Shown here: positions 1-7,009 of the stretch, in pieces
Layout of the letters: each line of letters opens with the position of its first letter
Numbering within the stretch: the stretch's first letter is position 1
Assembly (NCBI GenBank): GCA_944325225.1
Contig: CALUZQ010000016.1
Coordinates: forward strand, 1 to 32,600
Source of the DNA: an uncultured Elusimicrobiales bacterium
Lineage (GTDB): Bacteria > Elusimicrobiota > Elusimicrobia > Elusimicrobiales > Elusimicrobiaceae
Direction of reading: 5' to 3'
Length of the DNA: 32,600 bases
Notes under the pieces: model-generated
What the model was told of the DNA's origin: nothing
Databases searched by the model: none
Seen by the model: the letters and a program-made list of their open reading frames with translations, nothing else
Position numbers and translations under genes: made by a program

Positions 1-2
1 AC

Positions 3-77
3 TATAAAACCCTGTCCGGTGTGGCTGTGGCCATAACGGGACAGCATATTAGCGGGTATTATTTCTTCGGGTTATGA
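3..77 (+). CDS. 3' end of a DUF2924-type protein (partial)
   Basis: Only the last 24 codons are in the window; the gene enters from the left. The peptide reads YKTLSGVAVAITG, then QHISGYYFFGL and stop. A '(Y/K)-SLSAVAxxITGxxxxGxxFFGL' ending is what I know from DUF2924 proteins, small proteins often encoded directly before large serine recombinases in phage-like elements. Its TGA overlaps the ATG of the recombinase (ATGA), so the two are probably translationally coupled. The role of DUF2924 is not established. The family call rests on a short segment plus the neighbouring gene. Confidence 0.6.
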   Translation, partial: YKTLSGVAVAITGQHISGYYFFGL

Positions 78-1513
78 ACGAAATTGTGAAGCCAATGCGC
101 TGTGCCGTCTATACCCGTAAATCCACCAGCGAAGGATTGGAACAGGATTTCAACTCTCTGGATGCACAGCGCGAAGCCTGTATGGCTTATATATCCAGTC
201 AACGTGGGGAGGGATGGATTCCTGCAGAGGAGCATTATGACGATGGCGGGTTTACGGGGGCAAATACTGATAGACCGGGCTTACAACAGTTGTTGGATGA
301 TATCCGTGCCGGTAAAATACATTGTGTAGTTGTGTATAAGGTGGATCGTTTGTCACGTTCTCTTTTAGATTTTTCCCAACTCTTAGAGTTTTTTGATAAG
401 TATGAAGTATCCTTTGTGTCCGTTACACAAAACTTCAATACCAAGACTTCTATGGGGCGGTTGACGCTGAACATCTTACTTTCCTTTGCCCAGTTTGAAA
501 GAGAGATTATTGGCGAACGCACCCGGGATAAAATGGCGGCATCTCGTATGAAAGGAAAATTTATCGGTGGCACTATTCCGTTCGGTTATAAATTGGATAA
601 AGAACATCATATATTAGTGCCAGATGAAGTGCAGGCAGATCAAATTCGGTTTATCTTTGAATGTTTATTGCGCGAAGAGAAGATGGCCTATGTGATGAAT
701 ATCCTTCAAGCTAAAGGAATAGGTCTGCCAGAAAAGAAATACAAAAACGGGGTAATTCGTCCTGCTAGGCCTATATCGCGCGCCTATCTATATCGTATAG
801 TGCATAATCCTGTTTATATTGGGAAAGTGCTCTATAAGGGGAAAATATACGAAGGCGAACACGACGGGTTAGTCCCTGAAAGAACATTTAATGCCGTTCA
901 AAAGTTATTGGCAGAGAAATATACTGCCCACGGCTATATGCGTAAACGGATAGAAGGGGTACTAAATGGATTGTTATATTGCAAAGAATGTGGCAGTAAA
1001 ATGGTGCCTACCTATGCAAAAAAGAAGGGCCGGAAGCATTTTTACTATGTATGCCATAAATGTGTAAAAGAGGGGTACGCTGCCTGCCCAACTAAAACTG
1101 TTCGGCAGGTAGAATTTAACGAAGCCGTATTTAGGCGTTTGATGGAATGTGGGTTATTAAATAAAAGCGATTTTAATCAATTGGATATAGATAAACAAAC
1201 CGAAGAACTGATGGAAATTGTATCTAAGATTACTTATGAATACAAAGAAAGCTATATTGAGGTAAGTTTAAAAAATGGGGTGCAATTTGGTTTCCGTGCC
1301 GCAGTGAAACCGCACTCAGGGGGCATACCAAAAAAAGAACGTCAAGCCTACAAAGAAATCCAAAACTTAAAGGCAGATAAAGATACCTACTACAAAGCTC
1401 TCGCTCTGCAGATACGGGAATATATGCGTGTAAATCATCTAAGTCAGAAAGAATGTGCACAGGCCCTTGGACTAAGTAGTGCAAGGGTGAGTCAGATTTT
1501 AACGCTACTTTGA
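74..1513 (+). CDS. large serine recombinase (site-specific integrase/resolvase family)
   Basis: The 479-residue protein has an N-terminal resolvase domain (about residues 8-155). The nucleophile is probably Ser17 in YTRKST, and the arginine-rich catalytic motif VDRLSRS follows. A 'recombinase' domain (about 165-280) with FGYKLD and RIVHNPVYIGK comes next, then a Cys4 zinc ribbon (CKECGSKM...CHKC, about 303-330). The C-terminus (HLSQKECAQALGLSSARVSQIL) looks like an extra helix-turn-helix, which is not usual for the family. The family cuts and rejoins DNA through a 5'-phosphoserine link to integrate or excise elements. The start overlaps the stop of the upstream DUF2924-type gene. The domains look complete, so it may be active. 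A terminator follows. Confidence 0.93.
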   Translation: MNEIVKPMRCAVYTRKSTSEGLEQDFNSLDAQREACMAYISSQRGEGWIPAEEHYDDGGFTGANTDRPGLQQLLDDIRAGKIHCVVVYKVDRLSRSLLDFSQLLEFFDKYEVSFVSVTQNFNTKTSMGRLTLNILLSFAQFEREIIGERTRDKMAASRMKGKFIGGTIPFGYKLDKEHHILVPDEVQADQIRFIFECLLREEKMAYVMNILQAKGIGLPEKKYKNGVIRPARPISRAYLYRIVHNPVYIGKVLYKGKIYEGEHDGLVPERTFNAVQKLLAEKYTAHGYMRKRIEGVLNGLLYCKECGSKMVPTYAKKKGRKHFYYVCHKCVKEGYAACPTKTVRQVEFNEAVFRRLMECGLLNKSDFNQLDIDKQTEELMEIVSKITYEYKESYIEVSLKNGVQFGFRAAVKPHSGGIPKKERQAYKEIQNLKADKDTYYKALALQIREYMRVNHLSQKECAQALGLSSARVSQILTLL

Positions 1514-1538
1514 AGTCTTTTTAAAATTTTAATTTCTT

Positions 1539-1568
1539 AAACTCCGATTAAATATCTCGGAGTTTTCT
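1539..1568 (+). terminator. rho-independent terminator after recombinase 1
   Basis: An 8-bp perfect stem (AACTCCGA / TCGGAGTT) with a short AT loop is followed by TTCTCGTT. It lies about 30 bases after the recombinase stop. The T tract is weak, so efficiency is uncertain. Confidence 0.6.
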
Positions 1569-1958
1569 CGTTATGAGATAAGTTTAAGCAAAAATTAAAT
1601 TTTGAAAGTTAAATTTAGGGGCAAAAAGATACAAAAAGCCTAAAATGGCCCTTTTTTCCTATCTTTTAGGGCATGGCCACAAATCTATCTTTTCTGTATT
1701 AGTAGCTGATAAACAAAAAATTCCCGACGAGGAACGGGGATAAATGGGCCAAAATACAATTAAAAATTCCCGCCGAGGGTTCGACGGGAAAATAAATGGG
1801 GTCCTAATTCTTTGTTATTTCAAACACTGTTGCCGGAGCTTAAGTTGCTATTGGAAATACGGGCCGTACTGTTTAAGGTTAAATAACTACATTATCGTCT
1901 TAAGGAATCTCCTTAATGTTATTCTAACTTAAGGATTAAGTTATAGTATTAGCGAATT
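1569..1958. other. gene-free stretch with several palindromes between convergent genes
   Basis: I see no credible gene here. The stretch holds a CCTAAAA/TTTTAGG inverted repeat (about 1640-1672). It also has two related direct copies of a small hairpin, each starting AAAAATTCCCG and ending in AAATGGG (about 1718-1755 and 1762-1802). The second copy forms a clean TTCCCG/CGGGAA stem. TTAAGG/CCTTAA (about 1900-1915) and AACTTAA-GGA-TTAAGTT (1926-1942) follow. Some of these may terminate the minus-strand PIN/ATPase transcript. Small reading frames here lack start signals and similarity, so I do not call them. Confidence 0.5.
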
Positions 1959-2423
1959 CTACAAATACTTTCTGGGAATATTTCTATCACAAAGAAGTTT
2001 TTCATGCTTTTTTGATGAATAGATATGTGGAATCTTTTGATTTCGGTATAGTGTTTTTTTCTTAAAAAATATATGAGCTCTTTTATCGTCACTGCATACT
2101 AATCTGGCGGTAGATTCGCTTATTAACGCGATTATATGAGGGTCATCGAAATCTTTATCTGTAATCATTTCTCTAATTTCGCTTTCTTTTTGATTTACTA
2201 TAGAATCTTCTATTTGTATAACTTTATTCATATTTTTGAGTTCTTTCACTATTCCCATTCGATTCGAACTCTGAAAAAGCTCATTTCGGTAGGTCGTTCC
2301 ACCGAATACTAGTTTGCCTTTACCATTAAGAATCCATTCGCATACTGGAGCAAATTCAGAATGCTTTTGGGCTTTTGCACTAAATACAGTATCAAAGGTG
2401 CAGGTATCGATAACTATACACAT
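1959..2423 (-). CDS. PIN-domain nuclease-like protein paired with an ATPase
   Basis: This 154-residue protein fits a PIN-like nuclease. It begins with a buried strand ending in Asp (VIDTCTF, D6), and has a mid-protein Glu (YRNELF, E48), a DFDDPHIIAL segment (D91, D93, D94) and LVCSDD (D112, D113). Together these resemble the acidic, metal-binding set of PIN RNases. PIN proteins cut RNA and are common toxins and defence effectors. The start lies only 2 bases after the stop of the upstream ATPase gene, so the two are surely one transcription unit and probably act together, with the ATPase as sensor or regulator. The family is assigned by motif spacing only; the target is unknown. Confidence 0.72.
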   Translation of the reverse strand: MCIVIDTCTFDTVFSAKAQKHSEFAPVCEWILNGKGKLVFGGTTYRNELFQSSNRMGIVKELKNMNKVIQIEDSIVNQKESEIREMITDKDFDDPHIIALISESTARLVCSDDKRAHIFFKKKTLYRNQKIPHIYSSKKHEKLLCDRNIPRKYL

Positions 2424-2425
2424 AA

Positions 2426-3721
2426 CTATAACTCTAATAATTTCATTGATTCGTTGATAAAAAAGGCTCTAAAATCTTTTGGCTGTTTGTTACTATACAG
2501 ACCATTTTTTTCAATGGAAATAATAGATAACTCATTGTGGTCTGAGACTCGCGAGAAAAAGACCACTTGAGCATTTGCTTTCGGAGTGGAATTTTTTTGC
2601 GCTAAGCGAAACCTATCAATAATAAAATCACTATGAGTTTCCACAATGAATTGTTTGTGCTCCGTGATGGCTTCTTTAAATATTAAATCGCCTATAGCTG
2701 CTTGGGCTTTGGGATGGAGATGTACTTCTGGCTGTTGTATTAATAATACTGGCTTATGGGTGGATGTAATGATTTGTGTAATAACAGGTAGAGACTGGGA
2801 TACCCCGTATCCTAAGTAGAAAATATTAATAGGTTTTCCTTCTGAAAATTCTGCTTCTATGGAGAAAGGAGCCCCATCGTTTTTATAAAATCTTTTTAAA
2901 TTCATCCTTTTAAAAAGCGATGCCTTTTCTGCCGTTGTTTCTATTTCTTGAATTAAGATCTTTTTCTTTTCATATTGACTATCTTGCTGATATAATCTAT
3001 TTAACAAGTAGGGGGTAATGTCTGTGGAAGGGGAAGACATTATCATTTCGTAAAATCGTTTAGGGGATGTTCTAATAGGAGGAACCCAAATAGAAGAATC
3101 ATAAAGCGGCTGAGGAGATAAATTTACAGATCCCTGATTGTTATTCTTATCTTCACAAGGAACAAAAACCCGCACAAAATTATTTACTACGGATAAGATT
3201 CTATCTTTAGGAAGCTCTTTGTATCCTTTTTTCTTATTCAAAGAAGCTACTTGTTCCCTAAAAAACTGTTCTATTTCGGCCCCAGATAAATCTCTAAATG
3301 AAACAGGTTCTGTAAATTGAATTTTGCGAACCCCTTTGGTTGAATTTTTGAATCTATAAAGGTTTTTATTTTTTAAAATAACATATTCTGAAAGGCGAAA
3401 TTTACCTTCTGTTCCTCTTTTGAAACGCAATAATAACATACTAAAATCTTGTGTTGTTGGAGTTTTGAAATAAGAACAGATATAGCCAATGGTAAAATCT
3501 TGGCGATAAGATGGATCAACGATGTCGTCAAACGCTCCTAATTGCACTTCATCTGTATTAAAGTCTCTAAAGTAAGCGAAATTGTTAGAAGAAAGCAAAT
3601 TGATTAAAGAAATAACGGAAGTTTTTCCGGTAGAGTTGTCTCCAATGAAGAAGTTGACATCTGATAGGGGCAAGAAAGTATTCCTAAAACCTCTGTAATT
3701 ATCCATATATATTATTTTCAT
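2426..3721 (-). CDS. AAA/ABC-type ATPase of the OLD/DUF3696-like (COG4938-like) group
   Basis: The 431-residue protein has an SMC/ABC-like ATP-binding fold split by a long middle region. The Walker A motif is GDNSTGKTS (27-35). A YGVSQSLPV segment (about 304-313) looks like the signature region of DUF3696-type ATPases. Walker B appears as VLLIQQPEVHLHP, where Gln-Pro-Glu replaces the more common Asp-Glu-Pro, with E332 as likely catalytic base. A switch histidine lies in VETHSD (about 360-365). Related ATPases drive nuclease or TOPRIM partners in phage-defence systems. The ATG has a good Shine-Dalgarno (GGGAGAAG). It forms a two-gene operon with the PIN-like gene. The ATPase call is firm; the defence role is inferred. 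Confidence 0.85.
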   Translation of the reverse strand: MKIIYMDNYRGFRNTFLPLSDVNFFIGDNSTGKTSVISLINLLSSNNFAYFRDFNTDEVQLGAFDDIVDPSYRQDFTIGYICSYFKTPTTQDFSMLLLRFKRGTEGKFRLSEYVILKNKNLYRFKNSTKGVRKIQFTEPVSFRDLSGAEIEQFFREQVASLNKKKGYKELPKDRILSVVNNFVRVFVPCEDKNNNQGSVNLSPQPLYDSSIWVPPIRTSPKRFYEMIMSSPSTDITPYLLNRLYQQDSQYEKKKILIQEIETTAEKASLFKRMNLKRFYKNDGAPFSIEAEFSEGKPINIFYLGYGVSQSLPVITQIITSTHKPVLLIQQPEVHLHPKAQAAIGDLIFKEAITEHKQFIVETHSDFIIDRFRLAQKNSTPKANAQVVFFSRVSDHNELSIISIEKNGLYSNKQPKDFRAFFINESMKLLEL

Positions 3722-3790
3722 CTGCTTCTCCCGACTTGTTTAAATCTTTTTCCTATTATATCTTATCTTTTGTTTTTAGTCCTATTTTAT

Positions 3791-3796
3791 TATAAT
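3791..3796 (+). promoter_or_regulatory. candidate -10 box (TATAAT) for the structured leader and lipoprotein operon
   Basis: A perfect TATAAT lies in AT-rich DNA between the divergent ATPase gene and the 3997 gene. The -35 is poor (TTGTTT at 3770 with a 15-base spacer). Transcription from here would pass through the structured leader. Confidence 0.4.
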
Positions 3797-3820
3797 TATA
3801 TTCTAGACTGAGTTTTTAGG

Positions 3821-3968
3821 GCCGCTGAGAACGGCACAAGCTTGTTGAATTAACAAGCTGGTATCCAAGCTAAAAATGAAGTCGCTCATTTCCCATACCC
3901 TTTGGGGTATGGGGGCGACTTTCATTTGAGTGTTTGGATACCTTCAATATGATCGTCGCCTTTTTTAT
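3821..3968 (+). ncRNA. structured leader RNA or small RNA with competing stems
   Basis: Four nested or adjacent stems are visible. GCCG/CGGC lies at 3821-3835 and AGCTTGTT/AACAAGCT at 3839-3859. A closing helix GGTATCCAA (3860-3868) pairs perfectly with TTGGATACC (3934-3942). Inside it, AAGTCGC (3879-3885) pairs with GCGACTT (3915-3921), and a 9-bp hairpin CCCATACCC/GGGTATGGG (3892-3913) sits within that. The overlapping GGCGAC (3914-3919) can instead pair with GTCGCC (3955-3960), which is followed by TTTTTT. That gives an antiterminator/terminator choice typical of attenuators. It matches no riboswitch I recognise. A stand-alone small RNA ending at the T run is the alternative. Confidence 0.55.
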
Positions 3969-3996
3969 TTCCTAAAAAGGCATTCGGGAGATAAAT

Positions 3997-4419
3997 ATGA
4001 GTAAAAAGATAAATAATATTGTACAGATTATAATTGCTTTAGTTGTGGGTTGTATCATTGTTAGTATTGCCACTTGGTCTCCATCCCCAAGCCCGTTTAA
4101 ATCTACCTTTGAAGTTAAAGGGTTCTATTATAGAAAAACGCCACCCCAATATAATGTGGCTAGCTATTATACCAACTCAACGGATAAAGAAGAAATTTTA
4201 AAATATGCCAAACAAGCTTTGCCTTGGAATGGGCAAGAGACCATAATCATTTTTTTCTTTAATGATAGGTCTAATACTCCTGATGTGACGATTAGTGGCG
4301 TAAATTGGCCTAAAAAATACGAGCCCTATTGTATTGCTATTTATAGCAAAATGCCTAATGGAAGCGAATCCTTTCAAGAATATCCTTTTAAAAATACTCC
4401 TAAAGGAGACCTGAAATGA
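3997..4419 (+). CDS. membrane-anchored protein of unknown function
   Basis: The 140-residue protein has one N-terminal hydrophobic segment (about residues 7-27, IVQIIIALVVGCIIVSIA) followed by a polar domain outside the membrane. I do not recognise a family. A good Shine-Dalgarno (CGGGAG) stands 6 bases before the ATG. Its stop overlaps the start of the following lipoprotein gene (ATGA), so the pair is coupled and probably works at the cell surface. The AT-rich composition matches the island. A phage-related surface role is possible but unproven. Confidence 0.7.
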   Translation: MSKKINNIVQIIIALVVGCIIVSIATWSPSPSPFKSTFEVKGFYYRKTPPQYNVASYYTNSTDKEEILKYAKQALPWNGQETIIIFFFNDRSNTPDVTISGVNWPKKYEPYCIAIYSKMPNGSESFQEYPFKNTPKGDLK

Positions 4420-5324
4420 AGAAAATAATAATCCTTATTATGGTAACAGGCTTAGTAGCTGGTTGTAATACTATGAAGAGTGTGGGACATGAAGTAAGGT
4501 TACTTTTGGATGATGGTTCTTATGCCGCTCAATTAGAGGCGGAGAAACAAAGAGAAATTTTGGAACAGGAGTGTATACGTATAGGAGGCGGGAGTCCATT
4601 AACATCTATTACTTATAATGAGTTTCTGTCTATTATTAGACCTAAGTTGGAAACATCTGGGACAAAAATAGCAAATCCAAGCAAAAATAATATGGTTTTG
4701 AATGCACTGGTATACAAGGCCCTGGAAAGCACGGAAACGCAAATAACGGCATTTTTGAGCAAATATTCGGCTCTTAATTCATCTGTGCGGGAAGGGAATT
4801 GTTATATTAACTTAGAATTAAGAAAACGAGCTTATGAAAAATTGCGGCAGGAAATAGTGCAGTATTCCTATGATTATGAAAAAGAACAATTTAAAAAAGC
4901 TACGGGGTATACTTTGGCCAGTAAACCTTTGGCTTTTATAGATTCTCCAGAAAAGGGGAAATTGTATTCTTTGGAAGGATCCACCGTATTACAGAATGTA
5001 TCAGAGGGAATGCTCTTGACTGGAGGAAGATATAAGGAACGAGTTAATTTTCTCTATGCGGCCAATGTCTTAGCAGATGGTTCTTCTGTCGAGGGATATG
5101 CCGATTATGTTGGGTTATTTTCCTATATTGCAACTCTAGGGAATAAGAAAACAGTTAATGCTTATCGAGCAGTACCACAACAAAAGTATAAAAAAGCGTT
5201 GGATTCTTGTTTGTTTTATAGTGGGGTTGCTCCTTGTGAGGATGACGGTTATAGACATTTCAGTTGTATTTATTCTCTAAAAAGAGAACCAACGGCTGTA
5301 GAAATAAAGTCTATCTTGAAATAA
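4416..5324 (+). CDS. lipoprotein of unknown function in the island
   Basis: The 302-residue protein starts with a lipoprotein signal peptide; the lipobox is LVAGC with the lipidated cysteine at about residue 17. The mature part is mostly helical and charged in its first half (LEAEKQREILEQE), then mixed. Several further cysteines (near NCYI, SCLFYSGVAPC and FSCIYS) could form disulfides in the periplasm. I recognise no family. It is translationally coupled to the preceding anchored protein (ATGA overlap), and both lie behind the structured leader. Surface lipoproteins on mobile elements sometimes block superinfection; here that is only a guess. Confidence 0.72.
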   Translation: MKKIIILIMVTGLVAGCNTMKSVGHEVRLLLDDGSYAAQLEAEKQREILEQECIRIGGGSPLTSITYNEFLSIIRPKLETSGTKIANPSKNNMVLNALVYKALESTETQITAFLSKYSALNSSVREGNCYINLELRKRAYEKLRQEIVQYSYDYEKEQFKKATGYTLASKPLAFIDSPEKGKLYSLEGSTVLQNVSEGMLLTGGRYKERVNFLYAANVLADGSSVEGYADYVGLFSYIATLGNKKTVNAYRAVPQQKYKKALDSCLFYSGVAPCEDDGYRHFSCIYSLKREPTAVEIKSILK

Positions 5325-5447
5325 GGCATATAAAAACTATATCCCTTAAGTAAATAAAATTGCTTTTCAGATGATATCAATATATTATATATTAAACCCT
5401 TTTCAGACGATAAAGGGAATTTCAAAATGGTTAGGAATATATGAAAT

Positions 5448-5876
5448 ATGGTGAAAGAAGAGAGAGCTCTTTCAGAAAAGCAAAAAATGTTTATACAGGC
5501 AATCGTTTGTGATGGATTAAAACAAGGAGAGGCATATAAAAAATGCTTTGGAAATGTGAAATTTCCTGATAGCCGTGCCTCTTATTTATTAAAAAAAACA
5601 AGTATTTTGAAATATTATAATAGCCTTAGCCAAGAGATGGAAAGACAAGCCGTGCAGCGAGGAGTATGGACTAGAGTGGAAGCTACTCGTGCATTACGTG
5701 CTGTTTTAGAACAGGCAGAAAAAGAAATTGAAAGAACCGGTATTTTGACTCGTGCTAGCGTAATGGCAATAATTAAGAGTGTCAAAGAATTAAATAAAAT
5801 GTATGGGTTCTATGTCCCGCAAAACGGAAATGCTGATAACGAAGTTGTTTTTTTAGATGAATCCAATATAGATTGA
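5448..5876 (+). CDS. phage terminase small subunit-like protein (Terminase_2-like)
   Basis: The 142-residue protein starts with LSEKQKMFIQAIVCDGLKQ, then GEAYKKCFGN and a SRASYLLKKTSILKYY segment. This is the DNA-binding helix-turn-helix arrangement of small terminases (TerS), which pick the packaging site on phage DNA. The end of the helical part, VKELNKMYGF, is also usual for this family. The length is normal for TerS. No large terminase, portal or capsid gene is nearby, so this is either a prophage remnant or a satellite element that carries its own TerS. An AGGA lies 11 bases before the ATG; GTG at 5451 is an alternative start. A CCCTTT/AAAGGG hairpin precedes it (5397-5417). Confidence 0.7.
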   Translation: MVKEERALSEKQKMFIQAIVCDGLKQGEAYKKCFGNVKFPDSRASYLLKKTSILKYYNSLSQEMERQAVQRGVWTRVEATRALRAVLEQAEKEIERTGILTRASVMAIIKSVKELNKMYGFYVPQNGNADNEVVFLDESNID

Positions 5877-5887
5877 TTGGAGCGTGT

Positions 5888-6715
5888 ATGAAATTTATAT
5901 CCCACAAACTAGCGTTAAAGACTTTGGGAAAAACGCATAATTTAGTTAAAAAAGGAGGGTTTTTTCAAGAACAGGCTCTTATTCATTCTTATGTTGTGTT
6001 TGAAAATTTAAGTCAAGCAAAGAGATATCAAAAGCAGGGATATCTGGCCCTTTCGCAAGATGCGTTAGATTTAGCGTATGCCATAAAAGAAAATTCTGAG
6101 CTTAGGAAATTTGTGCTAGAAAAAAGGATGTCTCTTGCTATTAAAGTTCCGCTGAGTATTCATATGATACGTACCAGAATTACTGAGTGGAAAGATAAAA
6201 GTCCTTGTGATATTATTGATTCTTTGAAAAAGAATGTGATAGTTTTGGAAGCAAAAAGAAAATATAACATACAAGAAATGTTGCTCCCTCAAATTCCCAT
6301 GCTTGTAAATTTTGATAGCCTTTTTCTGCCTGCATTGGAATCGGATATTAAAATAATTCCTGAATATGCACAATCTGGTCGGTTTATATGCTCGGATAAT
6401 CAAAAAATTCTTCCTACGAGCATTAATATTAATATCTCTAGTAGAATAAAAGTTTCACAAATAAAAAAATATATTTATGCAAACCAAGATTATATAGAAT
6501 CGCAATTAAAACTCTTAGAAATTAAAAAGTTTCGGATTTCCGAGTTAGAACGCAAAGTCTGGAATGAGGGTAATCAAAAGGCTAGAAAGATAGGGGAGGC
6601 TTTAGGACTGGAAGAATATAATGTCAGGAGAAAAAAATCTGATGTCCATAAAAAAATAAAATCCTTATTTGAACCCAAAAGTCATAAAGGTGTCGTCGAA
6701 AAAATAAAATTGTGA
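5888..6715 (+). CDS. unknown island protein, possible DNA-binding C-terminus
   Basis: I choose the ATG at 5888 because GGAG lies 5 bases upstream; a TTG at 5873 in the same frame overlaps the previous stop and is less likely. The product has about 275 residues and is rich in Lys and Ile. The C-terminal third (WNEGNQKARKIGEALGLEEY, then NVRRKKSDVHKKI) could hold a helix-turn-helix. A charged helix pair (IKKYIYANQDYIESQLKLLE) precedes it. I know no family for it. It follows the small-terminase gene closely and ends at a strong terminator, so the two form one unit. Confidence 0.65.
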   Translation: MKFISHKLALKTLGKTHNLVKKGGFFQEQALIHSYVVFENLSQAKRYQKQGYLALSQDALDLAYAIKENSELRKFVLEKRMSLAIKVPLSIHMIRTRITEWKDKSPCDIIDSLKKNVIVLEAKRKYNIQEMLLPQIPMLVNFDSLFLPALESDIKIIPEYAQSGRFICSDNQKILPTSININISSRIKVSQIKKYIYANQDYIESQLKLLEIKKFRISELERKVWNEGNQKARKIGEALGLEEYNVRRKKSDVHKKIKSLFEPKSHKGVVEKIKL

Positions 6716-6720
6716 AAAAT

Positions 6721-6749
6721 AAAAGCGTGAGAAAACTCACGCTTTTTTC
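6721..6749 (+). terminator. strong rho-independent terminator
   Basis: A perfect 11-bp stem (AAAAGCGTGAG / CTCACGCTTTT) with an AAAA loop is followed by TTTTTT. It closes the 5448-6715 unit. Confidence 0.9.
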
Positions 6750-6791
6750 TATCCATATTTTCCAAAATCCCTTTTTTGTTAAATTTCGTAT

Positions 6792-7007
6792 ATGTCCAAT
6801 ACAAAAGAGGGTTTTATTACTAATAATGCGGAAATAAAAGTGGGTGGCAATGCTGTTAAACCCTCTAGGGGTGTTGCGGACTGTCAAACAGCAACTAAAT
6901 TGAACAAAATTGTCAGTAAGGAGTTAAAAGAAGAATCAAGGGCTTGGATAGAAATTATTATCGAGGAGTATTTAAAACGAAAAACACACCAGAAAGGAGC
7001 AGTATAA
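6792..7007 (+). CDS. small protein upstream of recombinase 2
   Basis: The 71-residue product is polar, with a helical C-terminal half (LNKIVSKELKEESRAWIEII...). Its TAA is only 2 bases before the recombinase ATG, and the recombinase Shine-Dalgarno lies inside its last codons. There is no Shine-Dalgarno before its own ATG. A TAAATT box 6 bases upstream mirrors the arrangement at the pilin genes and suggests a leaderless transcript. It could be a regulator or a directionality factor of the recombinase, but that is inferred from position alone. Confidence 0.5.
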   Translation: MSNTKEGFITNNAEIKVGGNAVKPSRGVADCQTATKLNKIVSKELKEESRAWIEIIIEEYLKRKTHQKGAV

Positions 7008-7009
7008 CT

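Noticed and set aside
1765..1800. tRNA-like T loop (GGGTTCGAC)
   Set aside because: The flanking bases do not form a T stem or any other tRNA arm; the hairpin TTCCCG/CGGGAA explains it.
1744..1932. 62-codon frame after recombinase 1
   Set aside because: It runs through hairpin repeats, lacks a ribosome site, and has no recognisable pattern.
3821..3968. Retron msr-msd RNA
   Set aside because: The long hairpin suggests it, but no reverse transcriptase gene is nearby and the T run and alternative pairing fit an attenuator better.
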